From Geosmithia putterillii (lineage: Eukaryota > Ascomycota > Sordariomycetes > Hypocreales > Bionectriaceae), in NCBI GenBank assembly GCA_900188575.1, contig FYEU01000299.1, positions 682,469 through 746,468 of the forward strand: a stretch of DNA of 64,000 bases, in the 5' to 3' direction. The notes beneath the pieces are model-generated. The model made no database searches. It was not told the DNA's origin and saw nothing but the letters and a program-made list of their open reading frames with translations. Shown one piece after another: positions 21,615 through 30,816 of the stretch. Position 1 is the stretch's first letter. Every line of letters starts with the position of its first letter. The translations under genes were made by a program, and so were the position numbers.

Positions 21615-22085
21615 TGTGATTGATCAAAGAACGCTTGAATTGTGCGCTCTGTTCAAGATTGTATGTATCAATGTGCTCAATATGAGATTGATGGTGTCTG
21701 CTACGCACCATGTACTGCTACAGCTACATGCCCCTTAAGTATTTAATCTCAAGCCATCTCTTCCTAGAACATACATCTGTCTGATTTCCCTCAGATACAC
21801 ATCGTCTTAGTTCCCCGACAATCTGGTGATGCATCTTATCGGTGATATGTCGGAGGAGCCGCCCTACCATCGGGCCATATCCGATGCCGCCCCTCTTCAC
21901 TTATCGGCCGCCCCGCACTTACATGAGAAGGCACGTCATCGGCACCAGCAAATGGACATGATTGAACATTGAATGAGAGCGCTGCACAGGCATGAGATGA
22001 GATTTTCCACTCAGTTTCATACATGTAATGTACATTGAAGACTGAATCAAATTGGTTTAGTAAAAGTAAACTGCCTGCGCACAAA
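21615..22085. promoter_or_regulatory. Divergent promoter of the RidA-like and hydrolase genes with two CGG/CCG inverted repeats
   Basis: GTCGG-AGGAG-CCGCC has its CGG-N5-CCG core at 21851-21861, almost equidistant from the two ATGs (237 and 225 bp). A second inverted repeat, CATCGG-N7-CCGATG, lies at 21868-21886. No coding frame is supported in this gap. Confidence 0.55.
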
Positions 22086-23078
22086 ATGGCCACAGAAGTC
22101 AAGTACCACGAGCTGCGAGACTTCTCGTTTCACGACGGAACCACAGTCCCATCCGTCCGCCTAGCATACCTCGAGTTCAACCCGCAAGCCTCCAAGAATG
22201 CCCTGGTGACCACCTGCTTCAAGGGGAAACTCAAGCAGACGCTAAACTATGCCGACGGCGCGCTCCGCGACCACCGCGTCATCGTCGTGGCACTCTTCGG
22301 CAACGGCGAATCGTCCAGCCCCTCCAACACCCCGGGCTTCCCCTCCTTCATCGACTACCGCGACGTTGTCCGCGCGGAGCGCGACCTCCTGACCCATCTG
22401 GGCATCGACGTCCTCGATGTCGTCACGGGCTTCTCCATGGGCGGCCAGACAACCTACTACTGGTCCATCATGTACCCGGAGAAAGTGAAGAACGCCGTGG
22501 TCGTCTGCTCGGCCGCCCGCACGAGCCGGCATAACTACCAGTTCCTTGAGGGTCCCAAGGCCGCTCTGGTCAACGGCGTCGACTACGTCAAGAAGGATCT
22601 CGCGCCCGCGAGCCCCCAGACCAGCCGGGCCGTGCACGCCTTCGGAAAGGCCTATTCCGCATGGCTCACGAGCCACGAGTGGTTCGAGGAGGAGGGCTAC
22701 AAGTCCCTTGGGTTCGAATCCCTGAGCGCCTGGGACCATGCCAACTGCTTTTCAAGCTACAAGGGGTGGGACGCTGATAACCTGCTCGCCAAACTGGAGA
22801 TGTGGCAGAGGGGCGACATCACGGCCGTGGACCCCGCTGGCGATGGCTCCCTAAAGACATCTCTGTCGCATATCAAGGCACGGGTGCTGCTGCTTCCCGG
22901 CTCTACGGACCAGTACTTCCGCGTCGAGGCGAGTGAGAAGGAGTCTAAGAGCATTCCGTCTGTCACCTTCAAGCCTATTCCGTCCATCTGGGGACACCTG
23001 GCGGGACTGGGAATCAATGCTGCAGACACGGGCTTTATTGACAAGGCGATTAGCGAGTTTCTGTCAGCTGCACAGTAA
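22086..23078 (+). CDS. Alpha/beta hydrolase of the homoserine O-acetyltransferase (MetX)-like group
   Basis: Single exon, 330 aa, starting at the ATG at 22086 (MATEVKYHELRDFSFHDG); no upstream ATG is available in frame. Fold and catalytic elements: nucleophile elbow GFSMGGQ (Ser in G-F-S-M-G-G, about residue 122), acid in LLPGSTDQYF, and the catalytic His probably in SIWGHLAGLG near the C-terminus. The N-terminal block, with AYLEFNP and a later LFGNGESSSP, matches the MetX-like family that includes true acyltransferases and plain hydrolases. Residues specific for homoserine binding cannot be checked by eye, so a hydrolase or acyltransferase on a pathway intermediate is all I claim. It shares a divergent promoter with the RidA-like gene and is convergent with the amidase. 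Confidence 0.85.
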   Translation: MATEVKYHELRDFSFHDGTTVPSVRLAYLEFNPQASKNALVTTCFKGKLKQTLNYADGALRDHRVIVVALFGNGESSSPSNTPGFPSFIDYRDVVRAERDLLTHLGIDVLDVVTGFSMGGQTTYYWSIMYPEKVKNAVVVCSAARTSRHNYQFLEGPKAALVNGVDYVKKDLAPASPQTSRAVHAFGKAYSAWLTSHEWFEEEGYKSLGFESLSAWDHANCFSSYKGWDADNLLAKLEMWQRGDITAVDPAGDGSLKTSLSHIKARVLLLPGSTDQYFRVEASEKESKSIPSVTFKPIPSIWGHLAGLGINAADTGFIDKAISEFLSAAQ

Positions 23079-23153
23079 GTGGTGTCTGCGTGAAAGGGGG
23101 GGAAGAGTACATGTATGGTGACTAGAAATGGCCATTGTATTCAACGCATGTAC

Positions 23154-24948
23154 CTAGCTATTGGATAGTAGTTCCTTCCCCTTTTCAAATAGAGCCGCTG
23201 CCATGATGACCTTCTCATCGCACCGTAGATTGCCAATGATCTGCATTCCGATAGGTAGCCTGACATCAGGATGCTCCGGCGGAGCGCCATGACCGCAAGG
23301 CACATTCATAGCCGGGTGCCCCGTGACATTAAATGGGCAGGTATTATTCGTGACCCCCACTGCATTCTCCAGTCTCTTCATGATCGGAACCGGCTTGCCT
23401 TGTTCATCCACCCGTTGCGAGTTGGGCTTGGCGATGGTCGGAGCGCAGGGGGTGACAAGGATGTCGACATGCCTGAGAGCCTCGTCATACGCGCTGCGCA
23501 GCTCAAACACTTTTCGATGGGCCTTGGCCTCCAGCTCCGCCGGGGCATGCTTTTGCGCAAACCGCTCGCTGAAGATGATGTTGGCCAGAGCAGGATTCGT
23601 CCTCGTAAGAGACTCGTATACTTCCTGCGACGGCGGCCACCTGGGTGGCAGGTGAGGGGGTAGATACGACAGGTACCCCGAGGGTTTCCCCTGACAGAGC
23701 CAGCTTGACATGGATGGTCGGGTGGATGCCGTCCAGATGACAGGCCCGTCAGTGTGCATGGGGATGGACACATCGACCACCGTGGCCCCGGTGGCTTCAA
23801 AAGCTTCTTTTGCTGCCTTGCGGACCGTCTCGGCTACCTCCTCGGACACGCCAGCCGTGGTGAATGACTCGGATAGGAGTCCAATCCTCCACGATTGGCC
23901 CGTCTCGGATTTGGAAGCGAGCTGGCCTCGGAAGTCCGCGAGAAGCTGTCGATATGGCTTGACTTGGTCCAGTGTGGGGGACTCCGGAGTCATCCGTGAG
24001 TCGATCCCATCGTACCCGGCCATGACTTCCAGAAGAGCCGCAATGTCCTCCAGCCGGGAAGCTATGGGTCCCAGGTGGTCGATCATAGGACACATGGATC
24101 CGGCACCGGTATACGGGACAAATCCAAAGGTGGGTTTCAGTCCGTATACGCCACAGTACGAGGATGGAATCCTCACCGACCCAGCCTGGTCACTGCCAAT
24201 GGCCAGTTCAACTGTCAATCCACTGCTCTGGTCGTCTCCAGGGGAAGGAGTAGAAGTCATGGCATGTGCTGTCACCAAAGCGCAGGAACCGCTACTGCTC
24301 CCGCCGGAGGTGTAACCGTGCAGATGGGGATTGTGCACCGGCCCGGATGCAGATGTAAAGGAGAGGGGTGATGCGCAGAAACATTCACACGTCGACGTGC
24401 CCTTGATGACACCGCCCGCAGACAGAAGCCGAGACACAACGGTGGCATCAATGGTCGCGACAGGGTAAGTTGCCCTCTCAGATAGTAGCTCTGGGGGTGC
24501 GCCCAGCGTGGTAGGCAGGCCCCCGACGGAGATGTTGTCCTTGATAGCGAGGGTGCGCCCGTGGAGGATGGCGCTGGTTGGATTCAGGGCGCGCAGGTCG
24601 CAGCGATGACTCCATGCGTTGAATGGGTTGTCCTTGGACTCGGGCTTCCAGAACTCACGACTTCCGTGTACGGGCTGGGGAGTCAGGGCGGGATGGGCGT
24701 AGTCTGTGCTGTTCACCACGTACTGCAGCACTCCTTCAAAGGACTGGAGAAGGCGGATATAGGCATCTGAGTCTTGGCCATCAGAGACCTTGATATTTAG
24801 CTCTGAAGCGAGAGCTTTGAACTTTTCAAAGTCGAAGTCGGATCTACTAGAGTTAGTCTCATTCAATCGATTAGACTCATGTCCGGGTAGTCGCTGTCGC
24901 GGTGAGTTCTCCGTACCTGAATCCGCCAGAAAGTGATACGATGGACAT
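23154..24948 (-). CDS. Amidase-signature hydrolase
   Basis: Hydrolyses a C-N amide bond; 573 aa. Exon 1 is 24948-24917 (32 nt, MSIVSLSGGF) and exon 2 is 24843-23154. The splice gives GGFRSDFDFEKFKALA; the unspliced frame has no ATG. The Ser-cisSer-Lys triad is visible: Lys in LAIKDNISVGG, cis-Ser in SGGSSSGSCALV, and nucleophile Ser in GSDQAGSVRIPSSYCGVYG. The C-terminal PIGMQIIGN is typical of the family. The length fits fungal amidases of the acetamidase/GatA-like group. There is no signal peptide, so it is probably cytosolic. Its promoter has a perfect GTCGG-N5-CCGAC palindrome 142 bp upstream. In context it could release an aryl-acid or amine from an amide imported by the nearby permease; the substrate is unknown. 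Confidence 0.92.
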
Positions 24949-25089
24949 GATTGTATCACTATATTATAGATGATAGATTATTTAAAGGCTCGTGCGACGT
25001 ATATTTGAGAGTTTGAAATTGTATATGCAACATGACGTGAGGGAGAGGGGGATATTGAATGAGGTCTGGAAGCACCAAACAAGACCCGT

Positions 25090-25100
25090 CGGCCGTTCCG
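25090..25100. promoter_or_regulatory. CGG-N5-CCG palindrome upstream of the amidase
   Basis: GTCGG-CCGTT-CCGAC, perfect 5-bp arms. The edge lies 142 bp from the amidase ATG, in the short gap before the downstream end of the SDR gene. Confidence 0.55.
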
Positions 25101-25215
25101 ACACCACCCAACCGTCACCCAACATCGAAAGATATGCCGCAGTGCATTATCTGAAATGATGATAGAATACCGTTCCGCTGGCTTTTGAATACGTGCGCAG
25201 CTCTCAAATATTATT

Positions 25216-26386
25216 TCATTCTTGGCCATTGGCAACAAGAACACGCCCTCCATCAACACACAGGGAAATCCCATCAACATATGCCTGTGAAAAGGGTGAA
25301 TGTTAGCTTGACCAGAAACTCCACAAGCAATATAGGAGAGGTTTCGTGAATGTACACATACCCCAGCTCGACTGGCAAGATACAAAACCGTTCCAGAAAT
25401 ATCCTCCTCATTGCCCGCCCTCTTGGCAGGAACCTGGTCGAATAGAGCACTAAACATGTTTCCCTCCTCACCTACAGGGTTCATGTTACTCGGGACGACT
25501 GTTCCCATACATCTCATTAGAACTTTTTTCATTCCTGTTATGACCAGTAGAAGTAGACTTACATCCCGGGTTAATACCCGCAACACGCACGTAGAAGCGG
25601 CGAAACTTGGCCGCAAGCAACTTGACCAGGTGATCCGTAGCCGCCTTGCTAGAAGCATAGCTCGTGAGATCGACATTCGTAGCATTGTGCATGCTAGCAC
25701 ACGAGCTGGTGATGACGATGGCACCGCATCCCGCTGCTCGACCTGGCGTGCCGTCGGGGAGGATGCGCTCCGACGCCGCGGCCAGGAGCGGCAGCAGCGC
25801 CACCGAGAGGAAGTAGTGCGCTGTTGTGTTCACGCAAAATGTGTCGGCCCAGTCAGAGTGGCGGGAGGACCACATGGATGCTTGGAGCTCGGCGAGCGGG
25901 GCGGAGAGGACGTCGCATGAGACCACAGGGTCCCGTCTTATACCGGCGTTGGACACAAGGAGGTCTAGGTGCTTCTCGCGACTGGTGATGAATTCTGCTA
26001 GTTTGGCGATGCCCTCTTCCTTGTCCATGATGTTGCAAGCGTACCTATCACCAGGTTAGTGAAAGAGCCGAGGAGCATCGTGGATGAAAAGCCGGGTACG
26101 TGACCTACCCGATTGCTGAGCCGGAGCTTGATTTACCGAGCTCATTCAGCTCGGCTACTTTCTCATCTATGGGCTCGGTAGGGAGAGAAACGACATATAC
26201 CTTTGCGCCATTTGTCACGAGTCCCTGTGTGATTTGAACTGTCAGTATTATGTTGCTTCATACTTGCCTTTGTGAGAATCTCATTGAACATACCTTGCTT
26301 ATCATGAAGCCCAAGCCGCTGGTTCCGCCCGTGACGACGGCCACATGGCCCTTCACACTAAACAACCGGTCCATGCTGAGAGACAT
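25216..26386 (-). CDS. Short-chain dehydrogenase/reductase (cluster SDR)
   Basis: NAD(P)-dependent oxidoreductase, 298 aa. Exons on the minus strand are 26386-26294, 26224-26109, 26044-25563, 25498-25362 and 25284-25216 (897 nt). Motifs: TGGTSGLG at residues 19-26, SNAGIRRD (usually NNAG), the catalytic Ser region ITSSCASM, and the Tyr-Lys SYASSKAA. After splicing, GINPGFVPSNMNPVG and the C-terminus AYVDGISLCVDGGR match classical beta-oxoacyl-reductase-type SDRs. The small introns (64-77 bp) all keep frame. The promoter has a CGG-N5-CCG site 160 bp upstream. The substrate is not predictable from sequence. Confidence 0.9.
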
Positions 26387-26811
26387 AATGTATAGTTAAG
26401 TCTTTGAGAATGTATGAGAGGTTGGTCGACCTTGGGATATGTATATCGTTGATGAAGTAGTACATGTAGTATTATGACGGTACATGTAGTAAACGCAATT
26501 AAATGGTGGATCTCAAGGCTTAGGGACGGCCGACAGACAATGCGTCGGACATGCCGCTCGGGTAGATTTTTGAAGCACATTCACGTGGTATTAGAATGAA
26601 CATGAAAGAAATCATAATTCATGGAATTCAAATTCATTCCATCGTTTACTACATGTATGTATATTCATCCACAAAATCTGCATTCTACAGAAAGGCTGCG
26701 CATTACGATCCCGCAAGCTGTGTGTCATGATGGTGTATTATTCAATTCTCATTCTCTTGTCATCACCTCTTTCAATACAGGTTTCCCTCAGAATGAAACT
26801 ATCTCAATCAT
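26387..26811. other. Promoter region of the cluster SDR; no gene seen
   Basis: AT-rich, with two GTACATGTAG-like units around 26460-26490 and the CGG-N5-CCG site at 26546-26556. It also covers the 3' flank of the CYP504-like gene. Confidence 0.5.
26546..26556. promoter_or_regulatory. CGG-N5-CCG site upstream of the cluster SDR
   Basis: GTCGG-ACATG-CCGCT. The edge lies 160 bp upstream of the SDR ATG at 26386. Confidence 0.5.
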
Positions 26812-28601
26812 TTACTCCTTGTAATGCTCCTTGGTCCTATGCTCCGCCGCGGCCAGATTCTGCTCCAAAACGTCCGTGTCTCGGGGAATCAACTTAACCT
26901 TAAACTCCCTGGGGATGGCCACCAGAGCCGTCTTAAACTGGTTGTAGTCGACATAGTCCGTGTTGGGAGGGTGCGTCTCGCTCGCCACAATCTTATACGA
27001 AGAGAGTATCCTGATCAAAGAAGAGTACAGTAGGCGCGAGGCAATGTACTGGCCGGAGCAGGCGCGAGATCCAGTGCCAAAGCTGAGATGCCCCAGTCCA
27101 CCCGCTTCCTCGACAGGGGGGTCAATGCTCTTAAGCCACCTCTCGGGATCAAACTTGCCAGCATCAGGGCCAAAATGATCAACATCTACAGTCAGTTAGT
27201 ATGTGCTTATTCCTTCCTCTATACCGGAGTGATGGATTGAGACGTACCGTGGTTTCCAGCCTGGGCATTGATGAGAATCATCGTTTTGGGCGGGATGATG
27301 GCCCCGTTCCAGTTAACCTCGGTGACCGTCTTCCTGGGCAGACTCATGGCGCTGACAGTGTAGTACCGCCCCGCCTCCTTGACAATGGCATTGACGTACG
27401 GGACCTTCTCCTCGACGTAGCAGGCGTCCCAGGCGTCGCTGACGTTGGGGTAGTGGCGCTTGATGTCCTCGTAGGCGCGGTCCTGCCAGATCTGGCCCTC
27501 CGGGGTGCACAGCGAGCCGATGCAGGAGGTCAACGTGCCGGGAATGGTCTCAAACCCACCCGAGACTAGAGACAGACAGATGGACGACACCTCGACGCCC
27601 GTGAGCTTGCTCTCCTCGTCCTTAAGGATGGCGGCCGAGATACAGGGCTTGTCGACGCCCCTCTTGATCATGTCGCGCACCTTGTCAAGCAGGAGGTTGA
27701 GGTACGCATCGCGGCGATCACGGAGCTCCTTGGAACGCGCATTCTTCTCATTGTTGGGGAAGTAGCGCAGGATGGGCACGTAGTCCTGGAGGTTCTCTGA
27801 GGCGCTGCGAAGCAGGGAGATAGCGGATCCGACGTGTAGAATCTCACGGAGGAGCTCATCGTACACCTCGTCCATGCGGATGCCGTAGCACAGCGTCAGG
27901 GTGGTGTTGAGAGCGTAGCGCTGGATGTAGGGCCGGACGTCAACCTCGATGGCGCCGTTCTGGCTGTCCTTGTGCATGTCGCGGAGGATGCAGTAGCTCT
28001 CGAGGTCGAACATGGGGTAGTAGTTCCGCAGGGCAGGCCTGCCGAGCGCAGTCCCCGCCGCCTTGCGCTTCTTCTTACACGAGTCGTCCCAGGGAGACGA
28101 GCCAATGGTGAAGCCTTGAGTGCTGCTGATAACGCCGTGGAAGGTGTACAGCTTGGGGCGGTCGATGACGGCGTTCTGGTGTCCTAGGAGCATGCGGTTG
28201 CAGTCGTCGAAGGAGTTGACCACGACGGCGCGCGTGTTGCCCAGCTTGATCTGGAAGACAGAGTGCTTGTACTGGCGCCACCACTTCTCACACGTCGTGG
28301 CATGGTCCTCACCAAGCTTCAGCAGATGGCCAAAGACTGGGATGGCTCCCGGTATCTCGGGGAGACCGGCAATGTGAGGGACGTCGGTTGCAAAGGCGAC
28401 CTACATGCTGTTAATGATATTATCCACCAGATAGATGAAGAAGACAGAAATATTTGTGAAATAAATTCTTACATTGTAGATGAAATAGACGAGTAGGACA
28501 AGTGAAGCTGCGGCGACAATGGGCTTGAAATGCTCATGTTGGCTCAGCTGGGCCAGCCGGTGGGCAAGCGGACTGATGAACTGGTCGGCCTTGACATCCA
28601 T
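26812..28601 (-). CDS. Cytochrome P450 of the CYP504 (phenylacetate hydroxylase) type
   Basis: CYP504 enzymes hydroxylate phenylacetate or its 3-hydroxy form on the way to homogentisate (PhacA/PhacB in Aspergillus). Exons on the minus strand are 28601-28473, 28400-27248 and 27185-26812: 1656 nt, 551 aa. An N-terminal membrane anchor (ASLVLLVYFIYN) is followed by GLPEIPGAIPVFGHLLKLG. Near-diagnostic CYP504 blocks are HGVISSTQGFTIGSSPWD, RPYIQRYALNTTLTLCYGIR and SLVSGGFETIPGTLTSCIG, which replaces the usual helix-I motif. Helix K is EAGR, and the haem loop FGTGSRACSG has Cys470. The 5' region is shared head-to-head with the class II aldolase gene and holds two CGG-N5-CCG sites. The exact substrate (phenylacetate, hydroxyphenylacetate or a related aryl acid) is inference. 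Confidence 0.93.
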
Positions 28602-29177
28602 GATGAGAGTTGTGATGCGTGTTAGTTGGCAGGGAGGATGATTCGCCAGTACGAATGAAGTCCTGGATTCCACAGCTTATTAAATCATTTCAGACTCCAT
28701 TTAGGGTCTTAAAATCGTCGCTATGTAGCTTGTGAGAAGACGTATTAGCAATAAGCTTCGAGGCAATGGCCATCGGGGGATCCGACAGAGCTGCGGGGAA
28801 ACGACATCTATCGATATCAACGTCCGATAGCGATACTTTCGGAACCAGGCAAATTCATTTCTTGTGTCAAAAGATTGGCTTACAGGTAGAATTTGCACTT
28901 TATCGGTTCTGCCGCCCACCACGTCATGGAATGTACATGTAGCATGGAAGTCGTTGGGCGCCAATGTCCACAAGAAACTCATAGAGTTGATACTATCACC
29001 TTGTCCACACACTTTTAGACCACGTTTGTCGATACGACCGATTACCTCCATCGGAAATAGATATAATAAACCGTAGTAGTTTCAGTTCTCTCTGGAGAGG
29101 TGTCTATCTGTACTGCGCTACCTTGTAATACGCACACACACACAACATCAACAAGAACATTCCTTCTCCTCTAAACA
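28602..29177. promoter_or_regulatory. Divergent promoter of CYP504-like and aldolase genes with two CGG-N5-CCG sites
   Basis: ATCGG-GGGAT-CCGAC has its core at 28774-28784, 173 bp from the P450 ATG. ATCGG-TTCTG-CCGCC has its core at 28904-28914, 264 bp from the aldolase ATG. No coding frame is supported in this 576-bp gap. Confidence 0.57.
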
Positions 29178-30107
29178 ATGGCCCCATCAGCTACGGTAGA
29201 CGAGGTGCCCTCCGTGGCCACCAAGAAGGCCGTCGATCCCATGGAAGCAATGGCACACCGCGGAAAGAGCCTCCCCAGGATCCCCAAGTTCACCACGTAT
29301 GCCGAGACAAGGCAGTGGCAACTCGAGCACATGGCCGGCGCCTTCCGCGTCTTTGCGCGCGAGGGCTACGCAGAGGGAATCTCCGGCCACATCAGCGTGC
29401 GCGACCCGGAGTTCCCAGACCGGTTCTGGATCAACCCGCTAGGCGTGCACTTTGGCCTCCTGCGGGCCCGTGACATGATCTGCGTCAACCTGGATGGCGA
29501 CGTCGTGGGCGGCAACACAGAGGGGTCCATCAACGCGGCGGGCTTCCAGATCCACAGCTCCGTGCACAAGGCGCGCGACAACGTCCACGCCATCTGCCAC
29601 ACGCACTCGGTTCACGGGCGCGCGTGGTCCGCCTTTGCAAAGCCCCTCGAGATGATCAACCAGGATGTGTGCTACTTCTACAAGGCGCACTCGGTGTACA
29701 CGAGTTACGGGGGCATCGCCAACGAGTCGGATGAGGGCGCGAGGATCGCTGAGGCTCTGGGCGACGGGAAGGCGGCTATCCTCAAGAACCATGGGCTTCT
29801 CACTGTTGGGGAGACGGTAGATGAGGCGGCGTTCCTGTTCTGTCTTATGGAGAGGAGCTGCAAGATACAGCTTCTAGCGGATAGAGCGGGTCATGAGAAG
29901 CACATTGTCAGTGATGCTGAGGCGGCGTATAATTTTGAAATGGCCAGCACGCCGGTAAGTTCCCAACCTAACTCTCTCTCTCTCCTTCATTTGAATCAAC
30001 GAATAGAGGCCTTTTTATTGACTTCAGGACAGGAAACACTGTATACCGAGTTCCAGCCTCATTACCAGTATGAAGAGGCCATGGCGACCATCAGCTTCAA
30101 GGAATGA
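29178..30107 (+). CDS. Class II aldolase/adducin-domain protein (paralogue 1)
   Basis: Exons 29178-29954 and 30033-30107 give 283 aa. The intron is in frame, so an unspliced read-through also exists; the spliced end TP-ETLYTEFQPHYQYEEAM is preferred because it restores the family's C-terminal helix. The fold is that of zinc-dependent fuculose-phosphate aldolase and related enzymes. Likely metal ligands are His141 and His143 (CHTHSVHGRAW) and His205 (LKNHGLLTVG). GHISVRDPEF and INPLGVHFGLL form the substrate cradle. Fungal homologues are numerous and mostly uncharacterised; C-C cleavage or decarboxylation of a hydroxy-acid is plausible. It shares a promoter with the CYP504-like gene. A paralogue lies at 44690-45742. 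Confidence 0.9.
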   Translation: MAPSATVDEVPSVATKKAVDPMEAMAHRGKSLPRIPKFTTYAETRQWQLEHMAGAFRVFAREGYAEGISGHISVRDPEFPDRFWINPLGVHFGLLRARDMICVNLDGDVVGGNTEGSINAAGFQIHSSVHKARDNVHAICHTHSVHGRAWSAFAKPLEMINQDVCYFYKAHSVYTSYGGIANESDEGARIAEALGDGKAAILKNHGLLTVGETVDEAAFLFCLMERSCKIQLLADRAGHEKHIVSDAEAAYNFEMASTPVSSQPNSLSLLHLNQRIEAFLLTSGQETLYTEFQPHYQYEEAMATISFKE

Positions 30108-30816
30108 TGTACATGTATAGATGATTTACTGGAGAAATCTTGGGATTGTATACAAGTAGTACAAATTACCATGATATTGAGTTTCTATACGAACAGCGAA
30201 GTAAACGCATCGTGTGGCGTAAGTCTGTAGCTCTGTACATGTACTCAGACCTGCGACCGAAAGAGGCAATTATTGGTGGATCGGGCTGGACGTATTGTAC
30301 GCCCGGGATTAATATCCCTGCTCTTTCTTATGATATCAGTAAGTTGAGGGGGACTTCGGACGAGTGATTGGTACGATATGCAAAGGTCGGGCCCTCCCGA
30401 CAGATAGCGGCCTTGTTCCCGCGTCCGCCGCTATCTTCAGGTCCTTGTCGGGTGCTCCGACGAGTACATTGAACCCGGGTCTATCGCATATTCGTGTGCC
30501 TTATCTGCGTGTACCCGAAATTGATCCTTGTTGGCGAGGTGCACCCCGGATTCTGACAATGGCAGGGTTCAATGCTATCATGACACGGGATGCCCATTTG
30601 AGCAGCCAACGAAACGTAGATAGTGAGGCTTCAAGGGTACATGTGCCAGCTGCAATGAGAGTAAACTTCTTTGGTGCACGAATGTCCCTTTCCTGCCTTC
30701 TAGACTTCTGGTCCTCTCGTCTTCAACTATAATAGTCGAACCGTTCCGGTCCGTGTTGGCCCTATGCACGGCCATCCTTGCCATCTATTGAAGAGACGCA
30801 ACAATTGAACACCAAA
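30108..30816. promoter_or_regulatory. Permease promoter region with CGG/CCG inverted repeats
   Basis: The 3' flank of the aldolase begins with GTACATGTATAG. The region holds GTCGGG-CCCT-CCCGAC at 30386-30401 (CGG-N6-CCG) and GTCGG-GTGCT-CCGAC with its CGG-N5-CCG core at 30449-30459, 358 bp from the permease ATG. No coding frame is convincing. Confidence 0.55.

Noticed and set aside
22035..22085. N-terminal extension of the MetX-like hydrolase
   Set aside because: The longer frame begins with TTG, not ATG; the first ATG at 22086 gives the normal family start.
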